Assembly: GCF_000208745.1 (NCBI RefSeq)
Contig: NC_030855.1
Coordinates: 20,322,966 to 20,386,965 of the forward strand
Origin: Theobroma cacao
Taxonomy: Eukaryota > Streptophyta > Magnoliopsida > Malvales > Malvaceae
Direction of reading: 5' to 3'
DNA: 64,000 nt
The notes under the pieces are model-generated. The model was not told where the DNA came from, made no database searches, and was given only the letters and a program-made list of their open reading frames with translations. This document shows, piece after piece, positions 51,413 through 63,672 of this stretch. Each line of letters opens with the position of its first letter. Within the stretch, counting starts at the first letter, position 1. The position numbers and the translations under genes are program-made.

Positions 51413-53220
51413 AATTATTATCAAATTGTAACAGTCAAAGTTACGAAAAATACAGGTTTCACTTGATGATGTTTGTTTTGTTTTTTTGGCCTCTATAATT
51501 GTTGCTTGCTGATTTATTAAGACAATTTGCTTTAAAACTTTTATCAAATTAGCAAAACATTATGCAAGTGTACATAGTCAACAAGTAATATAGTAGTAAG
51601 CGAGTTATCGTCTCCACTGGGAATTGTATCTAAATTTTTGCTAATTACTAAAATTGAGGAATCTAATCTTATCCAAGGAAATCTAGTATGGAAATTAATT
51701 GAAAATGAAAAAAAATTAAAGTAGCAAAGCTAAACCAGTGAACTAAGCTAAAAAAAATGCAAGTAAATTAAGTTGGAAAATACTGGGGAAGTACCTTGGA
51801 TTATGGTTTCAATTAATACTTTATTTGGACTTAAGATTGACTAATTACCTATTTTTATGAAAAACTAATGCTAGCTTAAGATCATTAAGCATTTACGATT
51901 CTCCGTTGAGCTATCGTATAATGGCTTAACTTAATTTAATTCACTATATGCCTATAACTAATTAATTGAGCTAAGTTCCTTAAGTATAGATCTTATAAAT
52001 TGACTGTATATGGTAAATAGGTATATGTTTACCCTATTAATAAATCACCCAATTAATTCCTAACTGTAATGATCATATACTACCCAAACCATGGTTTTTT
52101 TAAACTATGTCAAGTATTATCTAAAAACCCATACACATCCTATTGGTAATCAGTAAATAAAATGGGAAATAAGTGTAGATTTGAATAAACACTAAATATT
52201 CTATAAAAACAAGTAATAGTCAATCAAACATCCAAACTATACATTAATATCCACCATAATCCTAGAAAAGAAAGTTTAGCTTAACATTTCAATAGCCCAT
52301 AATAAAATTTCACCAAAACTAAGCATTTATACAAGGAGATTTAGAGAGAGAAAAATAAAGCTAATGAGAGAAAACTCTTTTGGTGCAATTTTGTCAAGTT
52401 TTTTTTTTATTTTCCTCTTCTTTTCTCCTTGTGGAAAGCTTCTTTTTTCCTCTGAAGTTACTCCTCAAGATGGCCCCCTTCAGCCTTAAAAAATGATTAT
52501 ATTTATACCTTTTTTGATGGCCATTTGATGTAAAATCGAATGGCCAAAAATGTGTAGAATTACTTGTTGGTGCCTAAGGGGCCACGGGCTGGGGCCTAGG
52601 CACCCAAGGTTCTGTTTTGTGGATTGTTTTAACATGCTAGACAATGCATTAGCGCTTATGCACTGAGAGCTGGGCGCCCAAGCTTCTGTCAACACTTACT
52701 GTAATTTGCTGCAGTCAGTCAATTTCATCTACATTTTTTATCATGATACCTTGTGAATTGGGTAAAGTACTAAACATTAAAGTTAGAGCTCTTCCTCTTA
52801 ACTTTTCATAAGTCTAAGAATCATGTCGATTGGGGTTTTGTAGCTCAAGTTATGCTCAAAATATGGCAGCATATTTGGAGGTCTTTCTTAAACTACTTGC
52901 ATCATCCTTTGTCAATTGAGTTCCAAGTCCTTGCACATCCTTTAATATTAGAAAATCAATTAAATTAAAAGCTGAAATGAGAGATTTTAACAAGAAATTC
53001 ATTGAAATTGCATAAATGATAAATGCCATAATATAAATTAAATTACTGCTGCTAAGTGTAAAATTACCTATGGATTACTTAAAATTAAAAGACCTAGCTC
53101 AATTTTAGATTCCAAAGATGCATAAGATAACTCTATATAATAGAGTTATCAATAATTATTATTAAATTGTGATAGTCAAAGTTATGAAAAATACAAGTTT
53201 TACTTGGTGATCTTTTCTTT
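51413..53220. mobile_element. Dispersed plant repeat of unknown class
   Basis: No gene. A segment at about 51413-51480 recurs, diverged, at about 53153-53220 in the same orientation (both contain AGTCAAAGTTA.GAAAAATACA). Between them, text such as TTATGCAAGTGTACATAGTCAACAAG at the left, cut here to its start TTATGCAAGTGTACATAG, and GAGTTATCA at the right resembles a repeat common in plant intergenic DNA. It has no pol-like frame. Confidence 0.4.
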
Positions 53221-53239
53221 TATATTTTTAATTTTTTAT

Positions 53240-53570
53240 TAAAAATTAAATTAAAAGTAAAAAAGATCCAACTGTTATGAAGTCAAACTTGAAAGTGTAT
53301 TTACAAATGAAATAAAGGGCCTATTTATAGGTTAATAACTTTTATCTAGATAGAATTTATAAGATAAAGATAATATTTAAGGGATTTGATTTGGATGGGT
53401 TAAATCCTAATATTAATCCAATATAATCTACATCCAAATTTAGATATGCATAATCAAATATAAGAGTTTATATTAGAGTACAGTATAGTGTTTGGCCTGT
53501 CTCGACTACTTGGCATGGTCTGAACTCTTAGGTCATGACATAATAGATATTCACACATATATTCATAACA
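53240..53570 (-). repeat. Left (3') LTR of the Copia element
   Basis: Aligns with 59515-60088 and with the solo piece at 41105-41468; shared words include CTATTTATAGGTTAATAAC. It lacks the CA/AT microsatellite seen in the right LTR. The left limit is approximate. Confidence 0.65.
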
Positions 53571-56500
53571 CTCTCTTTGAATGTCTATTGTATTAAGTAT
53601 ATACCTCGTTAAAACCTTACTAAGAAAAAATCCGAGTGAAGAAAAAAGAGTACATAATTCTTTTCGAGAATACGCATTTAAAATACTATCTCATTAAAAA
53701 CTTTACCAAAAAAAAAACATAGTGGGAAGAACTTTGATGAAGGAAAAAAGTATAGTGCGTATTTTGCTCCTCCGAATTACTACATTATTTAAAATATTTA
53801 AAACGACACATTCTAATTTTTTTGTACTAATTTTTCAAATGTTGTAGTAAGAAGGGTTTTGGTGAATAAATCTATTGGATTGTCACTTGAACGAATTTGT
53901 TGAACACTAATATCATCTTTTTCTTAGAAATAATGAGTGAAGAAGAATTTTAGCAAAATATGTTTTGTTCCTTTTAATATATCATTCCTTTAATTGTGTT
54001 ATGCAAGAAGTATTATCTTCATATAACATTGTTGGAATTGCTTTCTTGATTGACAATCCACACGTTTCTCGAATATGTTGAGTTATAGATCTTAACCAGA
54101 TACATTGACAACTCGTTGCATGAATTGTTAAAATTTTTACATAATTAGAAAAAGTAGTAACTATAGTTAGTTTTACAGAATGCCATAAAATAGCCATACC
54201 TCCATATGTGAATAAGTAACCTATCTAGGATTAAGGTTTGTGTGGATCAGATAAATATCCTACATCTACATAACCAATTAAATTTGATTTTGATACATTT
54301 GAGTAATAGAAATATTGAAATATATGTTTAATTTCATTCTAATGTTATTGAATTGAAGAAGAGCTATATCTTGCTAATAAATTTATAACAAATGATATAT
54401 CAGGTCGTTTATTACTAGCAAGATACATTAATACTCCAATTGTACTAAGATATGGTACTTTAAGACCGTAAAGTTTTTCATCATCCTCACGAGGTCGAAA
54501 ATGATATTTTTTCACATCTAGTAACTTTACAACTATTGATGAACTCAATGAATGTGTTTTGTCCGTATAAAATTATTTTAGCACTTTTGCTATATAATTT
54601 GATTGATGGGCAAAAATTTCATTTATCCAGTGTTTAGTCTGAAGACCCAAAGAAAACTTTATTTTTCTAAGATCTTTCATATCAAATTCTTTTTTTAAAT
54701 AATCCAAGATTTTTTATAACTATTCAAGAGTTGTAATAATGTTTAAGTCATCAACATAAATAATAATTATCACAAATTCATATCTGAATCATTTTATAAA
54801 AACACATGGGCATATAGGAATTTTTTATAACCTTCTTTTAACAAATACTCATTAAGGCGATTATACCACATGTGTTTAGATTGCTTTAATCTATACATAT
54901 ATTTATTTAATTTGATCGAATAAATTTCTCTAGAACTGTGTGCTTTAGGCAACTTAAATCTTTTAAGGATTTTAATATAGATATCAATATCAAGTGAGCC
55001 ATATAAATAGGTTATATTCATTAAACGCATTTTAATCTTCTCATGTATTGCCAAATTAATTAAATATATAAATATAATTGCATCCACCACAAGATAATAT
55101 GTCTTTTCTTAACCAATATCATGTCTTTGGGTAAAATCTTGTTCGATAAGCCATGCTTTGTATTTCATAATTTCATTTTCGTACAAATACCTATTTAGAT
55201 CCTATTAGTTTTACATCATTTGTTGTATAGACTATAGGTAAAAAAATTTCACATTGTGCAAATGAATTCAGTTTTGCCTTGATTGCATCTTTCCACATTG
55301 GCTAATCATTTCTATGCCTACATTTTTCAACAGATGTAGGTTAAAGATCATCATTTTCTTTTCATAATTAAGCGCTACATTATGTGCAAAAATATCATCG
55401 ATGTTTATTTCATTATGCTTCCATATTTTCTCATCAAAACATAATTTATTGAAATCTCTTCATTTTCAACGATTTCAAACACCTGAATTTCTTCTAGAAT
55501 TTTGTCAATTATGTTAGGAGTCTCTTTTAGAGTTTCTATTTTCTATTTTTGACCATTTTGTATATTTGTTCATTTTCTTTTTTGAAGATTTTATCTTTAG
55601 AACCGATTGGTTTTCTACACTTCTAGCGTACTTTGTCTTATAGGGATATCAATTCTAGTATAAGTAAACCTGACAATTCATGTTTTAGTGTCTTAATAGC
55701 GTCAACACAATCAAGACACGAAATATGATATGGCTAAATGTAAACACGACACAAATAATTATTCATATCAGCATTTGAAATACGTATACGGATATATTTG
55801 ATAACCGTGTAACACGATACAACACAACTAGCAAGTTTACTAAACATGTCAGGATTTTTTATACAACACGACACGATTAACAAACACAATTAAATGATTA
55901 ACATAATTTTACCTAACACAGTTAACACATTTAACACGTTTAACTTAAAATATTTACAATTAAATATAATTTTATTATTCACATTTAAAATCAATAGTTA
56001 TAAAAATAATTATAACAAAATAATAATAACATCAAATATAATAAAATTTATCGCAAATAACATGCATAAAATTCATTATCATACTAATAAAATCCATCAT
56101 TAATATTAAACGTGTTACTTATACATGTTTTTATACAAGTTTAAACATGATAACTTGATTTACATGATTAATTAAATGTGCTTTAAATATGTTAACCATG
56201 TCTAACATAGTTAAGACATGAAACACAACAAAGCTAAATCCAAACCTGTTTAATTCCGTGTCCTCTCATGTTGTGTCCAAAATTGTGAAGTTTAAATAGG
56301 AGTATTTGTAACTAGCATATGAGATTTAATTATTATCTTTGGGTCAGTAAATATGTTTAGCAACCGATTTGTTTTATTTTACAAATAAATTATCTTTTGA
56401 ACTTCAAGTTCACATTAATTTGTACGATGATCAAAACTAAATAATGATAATGCATTTCAAAAAATTTCTTTTTCTAACTGCTTATTTTCTCCCCCTAATG

Positions 56501-57942
56501 TTAGAAAATATATTTTATCAATATGACAATCGGTAAACCTTGTCGTGAACAAATTTCTTGTTAATGGTTCTAGATATTTAATTATAAATGGAGATTTATA
56601 TCTACCTTATATTCTTAACCTTCTTTGAGGACCCATCATTGTGTGTTTTGATAGAGCAATTGTGACATATGTTGTACATCTAAAAATTCTTAAATAGGAA
56701 ATATTTTGTTCCTAACAATAAACTAATTGTATAAGGAAGAATTTATAATAACTCGTTAGCATAATATATGCAAGTGCTGTTACATGCAAAATGGCATGTC
56801 CACAAGGAAAAATGGAGAGTTTAGTTTTTATAAGCAATGACGTTACAATTAGTTGAAAGAGTTTAACAAACAATTTTGCTAGATCATTTCGTGCATGAAC
56901 ATAACTAATAGGCTGTTCAATAGTTATTTCAACTAATATACAATATTTATTAAAGGTTTAAAATGTAAATTCACCAGTATCATCAAGATGAATAGCCTTA
57001 ATTGCATAATCAAGAAGATGTGCTTGAAAATAAATGATTTAGGCGAGTAATCTTGCAAATGTCAAATTGTAAATTAATAATAAGCACACATTTGATCATC
57101 TAATCGATGCATTGATTAAAATCATAAAATATCTAAATGGTCCACATGGTAGATGTATGGATTCACATATATCACCTTAAATACATTTCAAAAATGTAAA
57201 AGATTCAATCATAAATTTAATTGGTGATGACCTTACAATTAATTTATCTTGAGAGTAAGCAACATATGAGAATTCATCAAATTGAAAAATCTTTTGGTTT
57301 TTCAATGGATAACCACATGAAGTTTCAATAATTTTTTACATCATTATTGATTCGGGATAGCTTAACCAGTCATAGCAACTATTAAAATCATTAATATATT
57401 TCTAATTTACTATAACATGCATTTTGATTATTCTAATATTTGTGTAGTACAATCTAAATGAATATCTATATTTTTTTTTCAATAAAAGAAGATAAATATA
57501 TACTAAGAAACTTGCAAGTTAACATAAGATAACATTTGATATATAATTTACTATTAAAACACATAATAAAAACATATCATTTAAATATAATAAGAACATA
57601 TAAAAAATCTTCATGATAAAATTATACTAAAACATACCAACCAATTATTTAAGAAATTTCATATATTTTAATCACCAATCACATGATCAATTTTTCCTTT
57701 AAGGTGGACAAAAAAAAATCTAGATGTGTTATATAAACTTGGCTATGGTTAAAATAATCTTAAACAAAATTTGTTTCGATATTTTTTTCTTTTAGCTTTC
57801 AGTAATGCTTGATAAAGTTTAACAAAATGTTTCGACTATGATAAGTACGCAATCAATGGTCTTTCATGCCACATTGATGACAGATATTTTTTATATTCCT
57901 TTTATTTTGTTCACTTTTGTCTTTTTCTTATATCTATTCACT

Positions 57943-58250
57943 ATTTATCCACTTCTAGTGGATAAATGTATCCATCTACTTTTACTTGGTAAATCTAATG
58001 GGTAAAGGTATCCATCTACTTTTACTTGGTAAATCTAATGGGTAAAGGTATTTATCAACTTTTAGTGGGTAAAGATATCCATCAATTTTTTATGGGTATA
58101 GGTAGCCATCAACTTCTAGTAAAGGTATACATCAACTTCTGGTGGGTATAGGTATCCATCAACTTTTGGTGGGTAAAGGTATCCATCAACTTCTGGTGGG
58201 TAAATGTATTCATCAACTTCTGGTATCCATCCATTTCTAGTAGGTAAAGG
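57943..58250. repeat. 27-bp minisatellite in Copia gag, part 1
   Basis: About eleven units with the core TATCCATCAACTTCTGGTG followed by GGTAAAGG. On the - strand 27 bp is nine codons and reads as a periodic PPEVDGYLY peptide. Confidence 0.85.
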
Positions 58251-58788
58251 TAGGGTAGAGAAAATAGTTATTTCTATTAGTTCGGTTTTGAATATCCAAT
58301 AACCGAACTCATGTTTAAAAATAACTGAAACTAAACTGAATTCCATAAATAACCGAACCAACCAAAACTGAATTAATTTAATTAGTTTGGTCCTATTTCT
58401 GAAAACTGAACTTGAGAAAAAAAAATTTTTGTATGTATTTATTTATGTTGCATTTTTTTATAAATCAATACTACAAAATATTAAAAATGATGATAAATAA
58501 TTATAATAAATAAAATGGATACTCATACAAACAACAACAAATAATAAAAAAACATGGATGAAAACAACAACAAATAGTTTATGATTTATTTCCCATGCAA
58601 AAACCCTATTATACCTTTATTCAAGTTCAGTTAGAAAAATTCTTAACCGAAACCAAACCAAATTAACTAGAATGACCAAACTACTCTAACCGAACTATTT
58701 GAAGAATATAATTAATTGAACTAAAAAAATTGAACTCACTTCTATTTAGTTTGATTTTTCAATTCGTTTTGCATTTGCACACTCCTAA
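58251..58788. mobile_element. hAT-like MITE inside the minisatellite
   Basis: The right end TTTGCACACTCCTA inverts to TAGGAGTGTGCAAA, the usual start of plant hAT-type MITEs, and the interior has AACCGAAC words on both sides in inverted arrangement. The 8-bp flanks GTAAAGGT (58244-58251) and GTAAATGT (58789-58796) differ at one base. The minisatellite resumes right after it. The left end is less well matched. Confidence 0.55.
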
Positions 58789-58910
58789 GTAAATGTATCA
58801 ATCCACTTCTGGTGGATAAAAGTATCCATACACTTTTGGTTGGTAGACGTATCCATTTACTTCTTATGGGTAAAGGTAACCGTCAACTTCAAGTAGTTAA
58901 ATGTATTCTT
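58789..58910. repeat. 27-bp minisatellite in Copia gag, part 2
   Basis: About four more units of the same repeat, in the same orientation, continuing beyond the hAT-like insertion. Confidence 0.75.
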
Positions 58911-59876
58911 AGAATAGTAATTAGTGTAAACCCCATGATTGCAATTATTATGGCTACTTTTCTTACCTCCATGACCATAATTATTAAATTATGTCGTATT
59001 CACTTTAGAGAATAGACAAGTTCATGATTTTTCATTAGTAGCTTATTATTTTGCTCAACTACAAAATACATGACATCCAAAATAAAACGTATTTTAATTT
59101 ACCCAAAGTATAGTATTTTTCACTAGTTACAAAATAAATATCATACAAAATCAATTTCATATGTTCAATTCAAAATGTCTTATACAAAATCTCATAGTAT
59201 CAAAGATAGATTTACACATGTTGAGCAAAATTATAGTCAAAATTTAACAAAAAAATCATATATTAAGAAAATCATATTCCAAAACTAGAACAAAGATATC
59301 ATATATAATTATATATATTTTTATGCTTAACTTGATTTAATAAATCAAGGGACAAAATCTGATAAATATTATATGATAGCAAAATTCACATTAAGGCTAA
59401 TTTTCAACAAATGAAAACACCAGAAAGATATCAAGTCATGCTAAAACCAAAAATCATTTTGAAACTAGAATATGATGAAAACTAAATAATACCAAAACTT
59501 GATAAATTAAAGAATCATGCTTATAATGTGCTATGAAATATAACTTAAAAGAACAATTATAAGAAAAACTATTTAAAGAGAGTAAGAAGATTTTATTTGA
59601 GAGTATTTACAAATGAAGTGAGAGGCTTATTTATAGGTTAATAACTTTTATCTAGATATAATTTACAAGATAAAGCTAATACTTAAGAAATTTGATTTGG
59701 ATGGCTTAAATCCTAAAATTAATCCAATATAATTAATCTACTTCCAAATTTATATATACGTAATCAAATGTAAGAGTTTATATCAAATTATACTTCTATA
59801 TCTGGCTTGCAGAGCTATAACCTATCTCGACTGGTTAGCTTGGTCTGAATTCTTAAATCGTGATATAATAGATATT

Positions 59877-59895
59877 CACACACACACACACACAC

Positions 59896-59943
<48 letters not shown>

Positions 59944-60080
59944 TGCAAGCAAAANNNNNNNNNNNNNNNNNNNNNNNNNNNNNNNNNNNNNNNNNNNNNN
60001 NNNNNNNNNNNNNNNNNNNNNNNNNNNNNNNNNNNNNNNNNNNNNNNNNNNNNNATATATATATATATATATATATATAT
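59877..60080. repeat. CA and AT microsatellites around an assembly gap
   Basis: A CA run (59877-59898) passes into an AT run (about 59900-59938). The gap of exactly 100 N covers 59955-60054, and AT repeats continue from 60055 to about 60080. The real length of the microsatellite is unknown. Confidence 0.95.
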
Positions 60081-61061
60081 TCATAACACCAACATTGTCT
60101 AATTTATTTTTTTTATGCCCAAGCATGCTTAATCATCAAAGGTATTGGGTTGATCTACAATGGCACCAGCGTCGCCCCTTTTGACTGCCAACATTAAGGT
60201 GGCGTTTGGTATAAGGGATGTAAAGTCACATTCCCTGCAATGTGCCCAATTAAATTACATTGCAGTGTTTGTTTTGTAACAAACCACTGCAATGTAAGAT
60301 TGCAATACAATCACCTTGCAACCAATGGATGTAATGTGATTGTAATTCAAAACCAATGCAATCACATTACATTGCACATAGCAATGTCTTTAAGGACATT
60401 TTTATCCATCATCTTTTAAAAAAATTACTCAAAAACCCGAAGCAAAATCGTCGTTTTTGGGGTTTCTGCTGCTTCTAATCCATTTTGCTAAAGTCGCTTA
60501 TCTTTCTTCTAGCTCTGCTTCTTCATCATCTAAAATTGTGGGTTGAAATCTCTCATTCTTCTTTTTCTTTCTCCTTTTTTTTTTTATCTTTTTCTTGCAT
60601 TCTTTAATCTAACTTTTTTGTGTTAATTTGAGTTTTCTTCTTATTTGTATTTTAGGGTTTATCACTAAAACAATTTGGCCCTTGATCGACAAGAGAGGTT
60701 GGATTTTTGGGCTAATCTTCAACAAAAGGCACAGGTAATTGTGATGAAATACAATGCTGCATGTTTGGTTGTAATTTTTGGTGTTGCAATTTTTGGTTTT
60801 TGTTCCCTCAACAAAATATGGGTAATCAAATAGTTTTCAAGTTCTATCCAATTAGAACTTCTATCCAATTAGAAATGCTGAAAGCAGCAGAACTCGTACC
60901 TAGCATTGCCAAATCCATGGATCTTGGCTTTAAGTAGAACTCGTACCTAGCATTAAAGTGTAATAAAATGTTTTTGAATATGTCGTGTAACAACAATATT
61001 TTTTCAACATGGCATGTAACAGCAATATTTTTTTTTCAACATGGTGTGTAATAACCTTTTT

Positions 61062-61406
61062 TAACCATGACGTGTAACATGTTTTTGTACATGGCGTGTC
61101 ACATGTTTTTGTACATAGCATGTCACATGCTTCTGTACATGGCGTGTCACATGTTTTTTGTATATGGTGTGTCACATGTTCCTTCACATGGCGTATCACA
61201 TGTTTCTGTACATGGCATGTCACATGTTTTTGTACGTGGAGTGTCACATGTTTCTGTACATGACGTGTCACATGTTCCTTTACATGGTGTGTCACATATT
61301 TTTGTACATGGTGTGTCATATGTTTCAGTACATGGCGTGTCACATGTTCCTTTACATGGTGTATTACATATTTTTGTATATGGCACGTCATATGTTTTTT
61401 TACATG
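61062..61406. repeat. 24-bp minisatellite open on both strands
   Basis: About fourteen units beginning GTACATGGCGTGTCACATG followed by a T-rich end. As 24 bp is eight codons and the unit lacks stops in several frames, both strands stay open for about 150 codons (61067-61510 +, 60930-61391 -). Degenerate units extend left to about 60975. Confidence 0.9.
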
Positions 61407-62804
61407 TAAGAGTTATTTTTAAAAATGCCCCGTTGGTTTATATAGGAATCTTTTCCCCTACTCAACTTCAAAAGGTCGTAACTTTGCGCTCGGTTGTCCG
61501 ATCGGGATGATTTTTTTTTGGATCCATGTAACTTTTTGATTGACCCCAAAAAACCTCATTTTAACCTTGAATTTGAATTTTTACTCTTTTTTTGCCTTTT
61601 TTTTAAGATTTGACCTCCTATTTTTTTTTTTTTGTTTAAGGTAAAATTGGTCTTGACAGTAGGAAACCATTGCAATTTTTTTTTTTAGATTTTAAGGTGG
61701 AAGAAAAGAGTGTAAAAAGGTTTAGTTGTTATTGCCCGTCGTTATTGGTTGTGTAGTTAATTGCTTAGTGACGCTTGCATTATTGGTCTTGGGTTTGAGT
61801 CCTACTTCTTGTAGTGCAATCTTTTTTTTTTTTTGCCTTTGATTGCTGCCATTAAATCGGTTTCTAGTATCAATTGAACTTAAGCATTAAATTCATCCAA
61901 CATATTCCTTGCATATCAAAAATTGTTAAGGTTGGACATATCATCTGTAGTGATATGTGGAAGATAAATTATCTATTTTCATTATATGAGGAGTTGCAGA
62001 AAATTTATGTGAAGGCTTTGCTTAGTGGCTCTATCTAAATGATGGGTATTGTTATTGCAAAGAACTAGTTATCAATTTAGGATGAACTTTAGCAGTGCTA
62101 TTAACTTTGAACTCTTTCGTATTTTAACAATGGTATGTCTATCTTTTAGGTGACTTCAACTTTGGTTTATTAAAACTTTATGACTTTTGGTTTAGAGCAT
62201 CAATCAAGGAACTTCATTTATGATTTTCAGTTATATGGTTTTGGTGATGTTATGCTTGATATTTTGTTTTAGCTTGATAGCAAGTTATTTTGAATTTATG
62301 ATATTTTCAAAAGAAATTAATTGGAGATTGAGAATTATGGGTATTTTATTGCCAATTTGCTATTGGTTACAAGAGAGGAAGCTATCACATTAATGTATAC
62401 ATATAAAACGTATTAAGAAATAAAAATAAAATATTATCTTCTAAAAAAAAATTAAAATAAAATATACAATATAAGAAATTATATTAAAAATAAAAATAAA
62501 ATATATACTTGTAATAAGAAATGAAAAATAAAATATATTTAAAAANTAAGAAATTATATTAAAATAAAATAAAATATATACTTGTAATAAGAAATGAAAA
62601 ATAAAATATATTTAAAAATGACATTATATAAAAATTAATAATAAAAAAATACATATTAAACTTGTATTTTAATAAATAAGAGTAGTTTTGAAAATTAACA
62701 TCACATACCCTGTAAAGTATTTGTAAAACAAACACTGCAATGTTATTTTCTTTACATTTTAATCATTGTATTATTTATATACCAAACACTGCAATGTTAT
62801 ATTT

Positions 62805-62870
62805 CCTGCAATCATATTACTTGCAATCACATTACCTGCAATCACATTACCTGCAATCATATCACTTGTA
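62805..62870. repeat. 15-bp subterminal tandem repeat
   Basis: Four to five units close to CTGCAATCACATTAC, next to the right end of the Harbinger-like element. Such subterminal arrays often bind transposase in this class. Confidence 0.8.
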
Positions 62871-62905
62871 ATTATATTATATTGTAAAGTACTAACGCTA
62901 CCTAA

Positions 62906-63672
62906 TTGCGTAGAGGCAATTGCCATCTGCCACATGACCCCTTTTTTTAAATTTAGATGACTTGGGAATAATGTGATATGTTGCATCGTACCAGTATTTA
63001 ATTTTTAACGTCCGCTTGTCTGGGTCTCTTAAGTGCTGATGTTGCTACAGCCTGCATGCATTTTGCATTTGTCGTGTGGGTATATATAGATGCTGTATTT
63101 AGTGGTGGTATGTAGTGCTTCCTAAGTATTTTGTTGGAACCGGGGCATTCAAAATTAACCCGATGCATTCTTGTTCTTTTTTAAAAGAATATTACAGCCT
63201 ACCAGGGCCGATTTCTTCTTTGTTCCTCCCTTGCAACAATGGCTTGCAACACTTTCAGGCCAAAATGGCATCATCAACTAGTGCTAGGCAGAGGCACATT
63301 AAGCGAGTTGGTATTGTCTAGGAACCTTTGTTCAATTCTGGAAGTGTTTAGTTTGATGAATACTTTAGTCTGTGCATACGTTTATATATGTTGTTCTTTT
63401 AATTTTTTATGATCTTAAAAGTTAATTGTCTTAATAGATGAGTAGTCAAATTTGTGGTTGGTTTCTGATGCATATGCAAGTTTAAATGTCATGAAGGCAT
63501 TGTTCTAGACTCTAGAGTATATATATATATATATATATCCTGGAACAGTAAAAATATCCTCCCATCCGATCCTGCTTCTATAACCATGAAGAAAACTGTA
63601 TTTATTACTTAGGGTCACGTATCATCAGTAACACCTGTGTATAGAAAAAAAATTTCAGCTTACCATAATGGT
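62906..63672. other. Spacer without recognised gene
   Basis: Less AT-rich than its surroundings. A 68-codon open frame (63115-63321, + strand) has no recognised similarity. A short TA microsatellite lies at about 63519-63538. Nothing else could be supported. Confidence 0.4.

Larger units (their letters stand above)
53240..60088 (-). mobile_element. Decayed Ty1/Copia retrotransposon
   Basis: Two related LTRs flank a broken gag-pol read on the - strand. The left one ends at 53570 (TTCATAACA), preceded on the - strand by a purine run AAAGAGAG; the right one covers about 59515-60088 and ends the same way. On the - strand, from right to left: a gag asparagine/glycine/histidine-rich region (about 58920-59010), a CCHC knuckle remnant near 57850-57885 in which the last Cys reads Tyr, then reverse transcriptase with MRLMNITYLYGSLD, YRLKQSKHMWYNRLNEYLL (54794-55090) and YLSTIGVLMYLASNKRPDIS (54345-54548), and RNase H with CIWLRSITQHIRETCGL and LYEDNTSCITQLK (53982-54197). 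Stops and frameshifts occur throughout, so it is inactive. The right LTR contains a scaffold gap. Confidence 0.85.
60198..62902 (+). mobile_element. PIF/Harbinger-like element, 2.7 kb, non-autonomous
   Basis: Left end GGTGGCGTTTGGTAT and reverse complement of the right end GGTAGCGTTAGTACT match at most positions, and TAA flanks both sides (60195-60197, 62903-62905). GCAATGTAAT-type words crowd both subterminal regions. A short open stretch at 60678-60734 reads ALDRQERLDFWANLQQKAQ and is followed by GTAATT, so it looks like a coding exon remnant, perhaps of the Myb-like partner or transposase gene. No transposase core (DDE) was found. The interior holds a 24-bp minisatellite. A lone N is at 62546. 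Confidence 0.65.

Noticed and set aside
61062..61406. Regular array that could pass for a CRISPR
   Set aside because: The units are contiguous with no unique spacers, in a plant genome; it is a minisatellite.
60930..61510. Two overlapping open frames of about 150 codons as genes
   Set aside because: Both result from the stop-free 24-bp repeat; there is no start context, splice pattern or family match.
63115..63321. 68-codon open frame as a small gene
   Set aside because: No recognisable similarity; kept only as a note in the spacer entry.
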